43,154 bases of DNA, taken from assembly GCF_029946515.1 (NCBI RefSeq), contig NZ_JARZHH010000085.1:1-43154 (forward strand), read 5' to 3'. The notes beneath the pieces were generated by a model. It was not told where the DNA came from. It saw only the letters and a program-made list of their open reading frames with translations, and ran no database searches. Shown here piece by piece: positions 41,351-43,154 of the stretch. The position numbers and the translations under genes were made by a program. Source of the DNA: Polyangium sp. 6x1 (GTDB lineage Bacteria; Myxococcota_A; Polyangia; Polyangiales; Polyangiaceae). How positions within the stretch are numbered: the first letter of the stretch is position 1; every line of letters begins with the position of its first letter.

Positions 41351-41959
41351 ATGAAAGGCAAAGCTCTGACGTTCGGGGTCTTGGCGGTCGGGCTCGGGCT
41401 CTCCGGGACGGCCATGGCGCAAAACGCGCCGCTCGGGTGTAGCGCGGCGCGCGAGGCGCGGGCCTTCGAGTCGGGCCTGCAATCCGGCCGGAGCCTCGTG
41501 CAGCAGGCGTGGAACTCGGTGACCTCGTGCGGGAACCTGGAGAGGTTCTCGACCGTGGTCATGGAGACCCTGACAAACGTCACGCTGCCGCCGGGATCCG
41601 ACGATTACGTCGTCTGCCGGACGGTGGGAACGCTCGCGGGCGCGGTGGATCAGGTCGACGAGATCTGGGGCCTCTGCGCGATCGCGTGTTGTGACGAGGG
41701 CGAGCTGGTCGGATGGATCATGGGCAAGCTGTATTGTGATCTCTCGATCTGCCTCGGCGGCGTGCGCCTCACGAACTTCCTGGTGCAGCGGCCGATGGGC
41801 TTCTGCGGGGCCACGGCGCAGTCGTGCTGCAGGAGCGAGTTCACGTCGATCACGCCGTCGTACCAGGGGCCGTTCGGATCGTGCAGGCCCTACACGCAGG
41901 GCATGTTCCGCGCGACGTGGTCGCAATCGCGGGACAGCGTGTGCGCCTATCGCCAGTAA
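41351..41959 (+). CDS. Secreted Cys-rich protein, paralogue B
   Basis: A 202-residue exported paralogue of the preceding gene (signal peptide 1-23, TAMAQ). The shared blocks are RAFESGLQSGRSLVQQAWNSV, YVVCRTVGTLAGAVDQVDEIW, GKLYCDLSICLGG and a C-terminal CRPYTQGMF with VCAY at the end. It has extra adjacent Cys pairs (ACC, SCC) compared with paralogue A. The ATG at 41351 follows a long AGGAGGAGG; an upstream ATG at 41321 overlaps the previous stop but has no such site. Confidence 0.75.
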   Translation: MKGKALTFGVLAVGLGLSGTAMAQNAPLGCSAAREARAFESGLQSGRSLVQQAWNSVTSCGNLERFSTVVMETLTNVTLPPGSDDYVVCRTVGTLAGAVDQVDEIWGLCAIACCDEGELVGWIMGKLYCDLSICLGGVRLTNFLVQRPMGFCGATAQSCCRSEFTSITPSYQGPFGSCRPYTQGMFRATWSQSRDSVCAYRQ

Positions 41960-41978
41960 AAGCGAGGATCGCCATCCA

Positions 41979-42596
41979 ATGAAATGGGCATTCGCGATCT
42001 TGGCCGTCGCGTCCTTGGGGTTCGGGGGGGAGGCCTCGGCGCAGCCGGGGCAGCCCCCCCGCGCTTGCCAGGGCGCCGAGGAGCGCGGCGCATTCGAGGA
42101 GGGACGCGCGCCCGGCCGCGCCCTCGCGCGAGGGGCCGCGGGCGAGGCGCGTTGCGCGCACCTCGAACAGGTCGCCGAGCGAGTCCTCCGCAAAGCACGC
42201 CGTCTCCGTCCGCCCCGCGGAATGCGCGGCCATCGCGGCGCCGCCTGCAAGCACGCGGGCAACGTCGCCGGCGTGATCGAGGAACTGCACGGGATCTGGG
42301 CGCGTTGCGGTGCACTCTGCTGCCAGGAGGGGCAACTCATCGCGGAGATCACGGGCCAGCTTTATTGTGATCTCTCGATCGACCTCGGAGGCGTCGACGT
42401 GGACGAATTCCTCCCGCGTCCGGTGCAAGCGTTCTGCGGCGAAGCCTTCCAGACGTGCTGCGACACGCGGTTCTCCGAATTCACGCAGAGCTATACCGAC
42501 GAGGAAGGGCAGAGCTGCAAGGCCTATACGGAGGGGGCATTCTCCTCCGCGTGGGAAGGGGCCCGCGGCGCGCAGTGCAGCTACGACGGGGGCTAG
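41979..42596 (+). CDS. Secreted Cys-rich protein, paralogue C
   Basis: The 205-residue third paralogue has a signal peptide at 1-22 (EASAQ). The C-terminal half is well conserved (IEELHGIWARCGALCCQEGQL, GQLYCDLSIDLGG, CCDTRFSEFTQSYTDEEG, CSY at the end). The N-terminal mature part (about 35-90) is unusually rich in Arg, Ala and Gly and has lost the AWNSV block, though its length and Cys positions are kept. It may be drifting or adapted to another partner. The start 19 bases after paralogue B keeps it in the operon. The dispersed repeat begins right after its stop. Confidence 0.7.
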   Translation: MKWAFAILAVASLGFGGEASAQPGQPPRACQGAEERGAFEEGRAPGRALARGAAGEARCAHLEQVAERVLRKARRLRPPRGMRGHRGAACKHAGNVAGVIEELHGIWARCGALCCQEGQLIAEITGQLYCDLSIDLGGVDVDEFLPRPVQAFCGEAFQTCCDTRFSEFTQSYTDEEGQSCKAYTEGAFSSAWEGARGAQCSYDGG

Positions 42597-42599
42597 CCG

Positions 42600-42836
42600 A
42601 AGCCGTTTCGCTGGGGCGTTGCCCCAGGCCCCACCCGGGGCTGTCCGCCCCGGGACCCGGACCAGCGCCCGCGCTGGACTGAAAGTCGATGAACTGCGCG
42701 ATGCGCAGTTCATCGAACAGGCCGGTTCAAGACAGGCAACGACCCTGCCAACCAAGACGGTTTCAACCGGCAACGCTGTCCCTGGTCTTGCCACCGGCCT
42801 GTGGAAGAACTGCGCATCGCGCAGTTCTTCCAACAA
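42600..42836. repeat. Dispersed hairpin repeat, complete two-arm copy
   Basis: The arm TCGATGAACTGCGC with its partner around loop GAT is at 42686-42716, and the arm GGAAGAACTGCGC with its partner around loop ATC is at 42803-42831. The spacer is bounded by ACAGGCCGGT and ACCGGCCTGT and contains CAAGAC and GTCTTG, so the whole element reads as nested inverted repeats. Left outer hairpins are GGGGC/GCCCC, CCGGGG/CCCCGG and CCAGCGC/GCGCTGG. Confidence 0.8.
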
Positions 42837-43154
42837 AGGTCCAGGGCTGGCCCTGCAAAGAGGGGGCGGACAGCTTGAAAAACTCTCCCCGCATCGACTG
42901 CGCTTCGCGCAGTCGATGCCCAGAGGTCCAGGGCTGGCGCTGCTGAAGAGGGGGCGGACAGCTTGAAAAACTCTCCCCGCATCGACTGCGCTTCGCGCAG
43001 TCGATGCCCAGAGGTCCAGGGCTGGCCCTGCTAAAGAGGGGGCGGACAGCTTTCAAAACTTTCCCCGCATCGACTGCGCTTCGCGCAGTCGATGCCCAGA
43101 GGTCCAGGGCTGGCCCTGGTTCGGGTCGAGGGGCGAACAGCCCCCGCGGGGTCC
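42837..43154. repeat. Three tandem 87-88 bp units, then the end of the dispersed repeat
   Basis: Units begin AGGTCCAGGGCTGG at 42837, 42924 and 43012, with a fourth start at 43100. Each holds CCAGGGC/GCCCTG, the tract GAGGGGGCGGACAGCTT, and a perfect 13-bp inverted repeat (arms GCATCGACTGCGC and GCGCAGTCGATGC, loop TTC). Units differ at only a few positions. From 43100 the sequence switches to the GGTTCGGGTCGAGGGGC edge seen at 90-160 and runs off the window. Confidence 0.85.

Noticed and set aside
42100-42290. A pair of compensating frameshifts in Cys-rich paralogue C
   Set aside because: Translating the other frames does not restore the family motif, and the Cys and PP anchors align in the present frame.
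1-43154. tRNA, rRNA, transposase or phage genes
   Set aside because: No cloverleaf with CCA-side features, rRNA signature, or transposase/integrase motif was seen on either strand by eye.

Overview
This is a 43 kb stretch of a very GC-rich chromosome. It suggests a large-genome myxobacterium of the Polyangium/Sorangium kind (Myxococcota). Supporting signs are a TIGR02265 (DUF2378) protein, a TIGR02996-domain protein, a fibro-slime lipoprotein, many lipoproteins with Gly/Ser- or Pro-rich linkers after the lipobox, an RCC1-like lipoprotein, GTG starts, and short convergent gene overlaps. No tRNA, rRNA, phage, transposase or CRISPR locus was seen.

Layout. 0-7.1 kb: a membrane-anchored metallo-beta-lactamase-fold hydrolase, a Cys-rich lipoprotein, a small membrane protein with a DUF2243 protein, a Pro/His repeat protein with a possible permuted papain-like domain, a TPR-like lipoprotein, and a molybdopterin oxidoreductase. 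7.1-12.4 kb: an RsbR-like PAS/PAS/STAS regulator, a tandem duplication of an ATP-grasp gene whose second copy has lost a metal-ligand Glu, an isonitrile-hydratase-like DJ-1/PfpI enzyme, a STAS-like protein and a fibro-slime lipoprotein. 12.4-20.6 kb: an ABC-F ATPase with a leader able to form alternative hairpins, RCC1-like and WD40 proteins separated by a 42-43 bp periodic array, and small membrane or secreted proteins. 20.7-27.3 kb: a class A beta-lactamase, a TIGR02996 protein, an FAD oxidoreductase coupled to an ECF41-type sigma factor, and a secreted EEP nuclease with a lamin-tail domain. 27.3-30.5 kb: an aromatic amino acid operon (prephenate dehydrogenase-chorismate mutase fusion, DAHP synthase, prephenate dehydratase). 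30.6-39.9 kb: a large lipoprotein, a membrane protein, a GNAT, an AhpD-like gene, TIGR02265, a PhcB-like methyltransferase, a VOC protein and a DUF4142 protein. 40.1-42.6 kb: four consecutive secreted Cys-rich proteins, three of them paralogues.

The most striking observation is at 35288-36316 (minus strand). Two adjacent open frames are one AhpD-like gene interrupted by an in-frame UGA. The UGA sits exactly at the second Cys of the catalytic CxxC. Nine bases after it comes a perfect 8-bp hairpin with a GUU loop, as expected of a bacterial SECIS. I read it as a selenoprotein carrying CxxU.

The second striking observation is a dispersed family of hairpin-rich intergenic repeats at about 1-165, 19070-19100, 20567-20700, 23015-23150, 25500-25815, 34945-35280 and 42600-43154. 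The three complete copies have two arms whose loop triplets are always reverse complements of each other. All functional statements rest on reading motifs by eye; no database search was possible.
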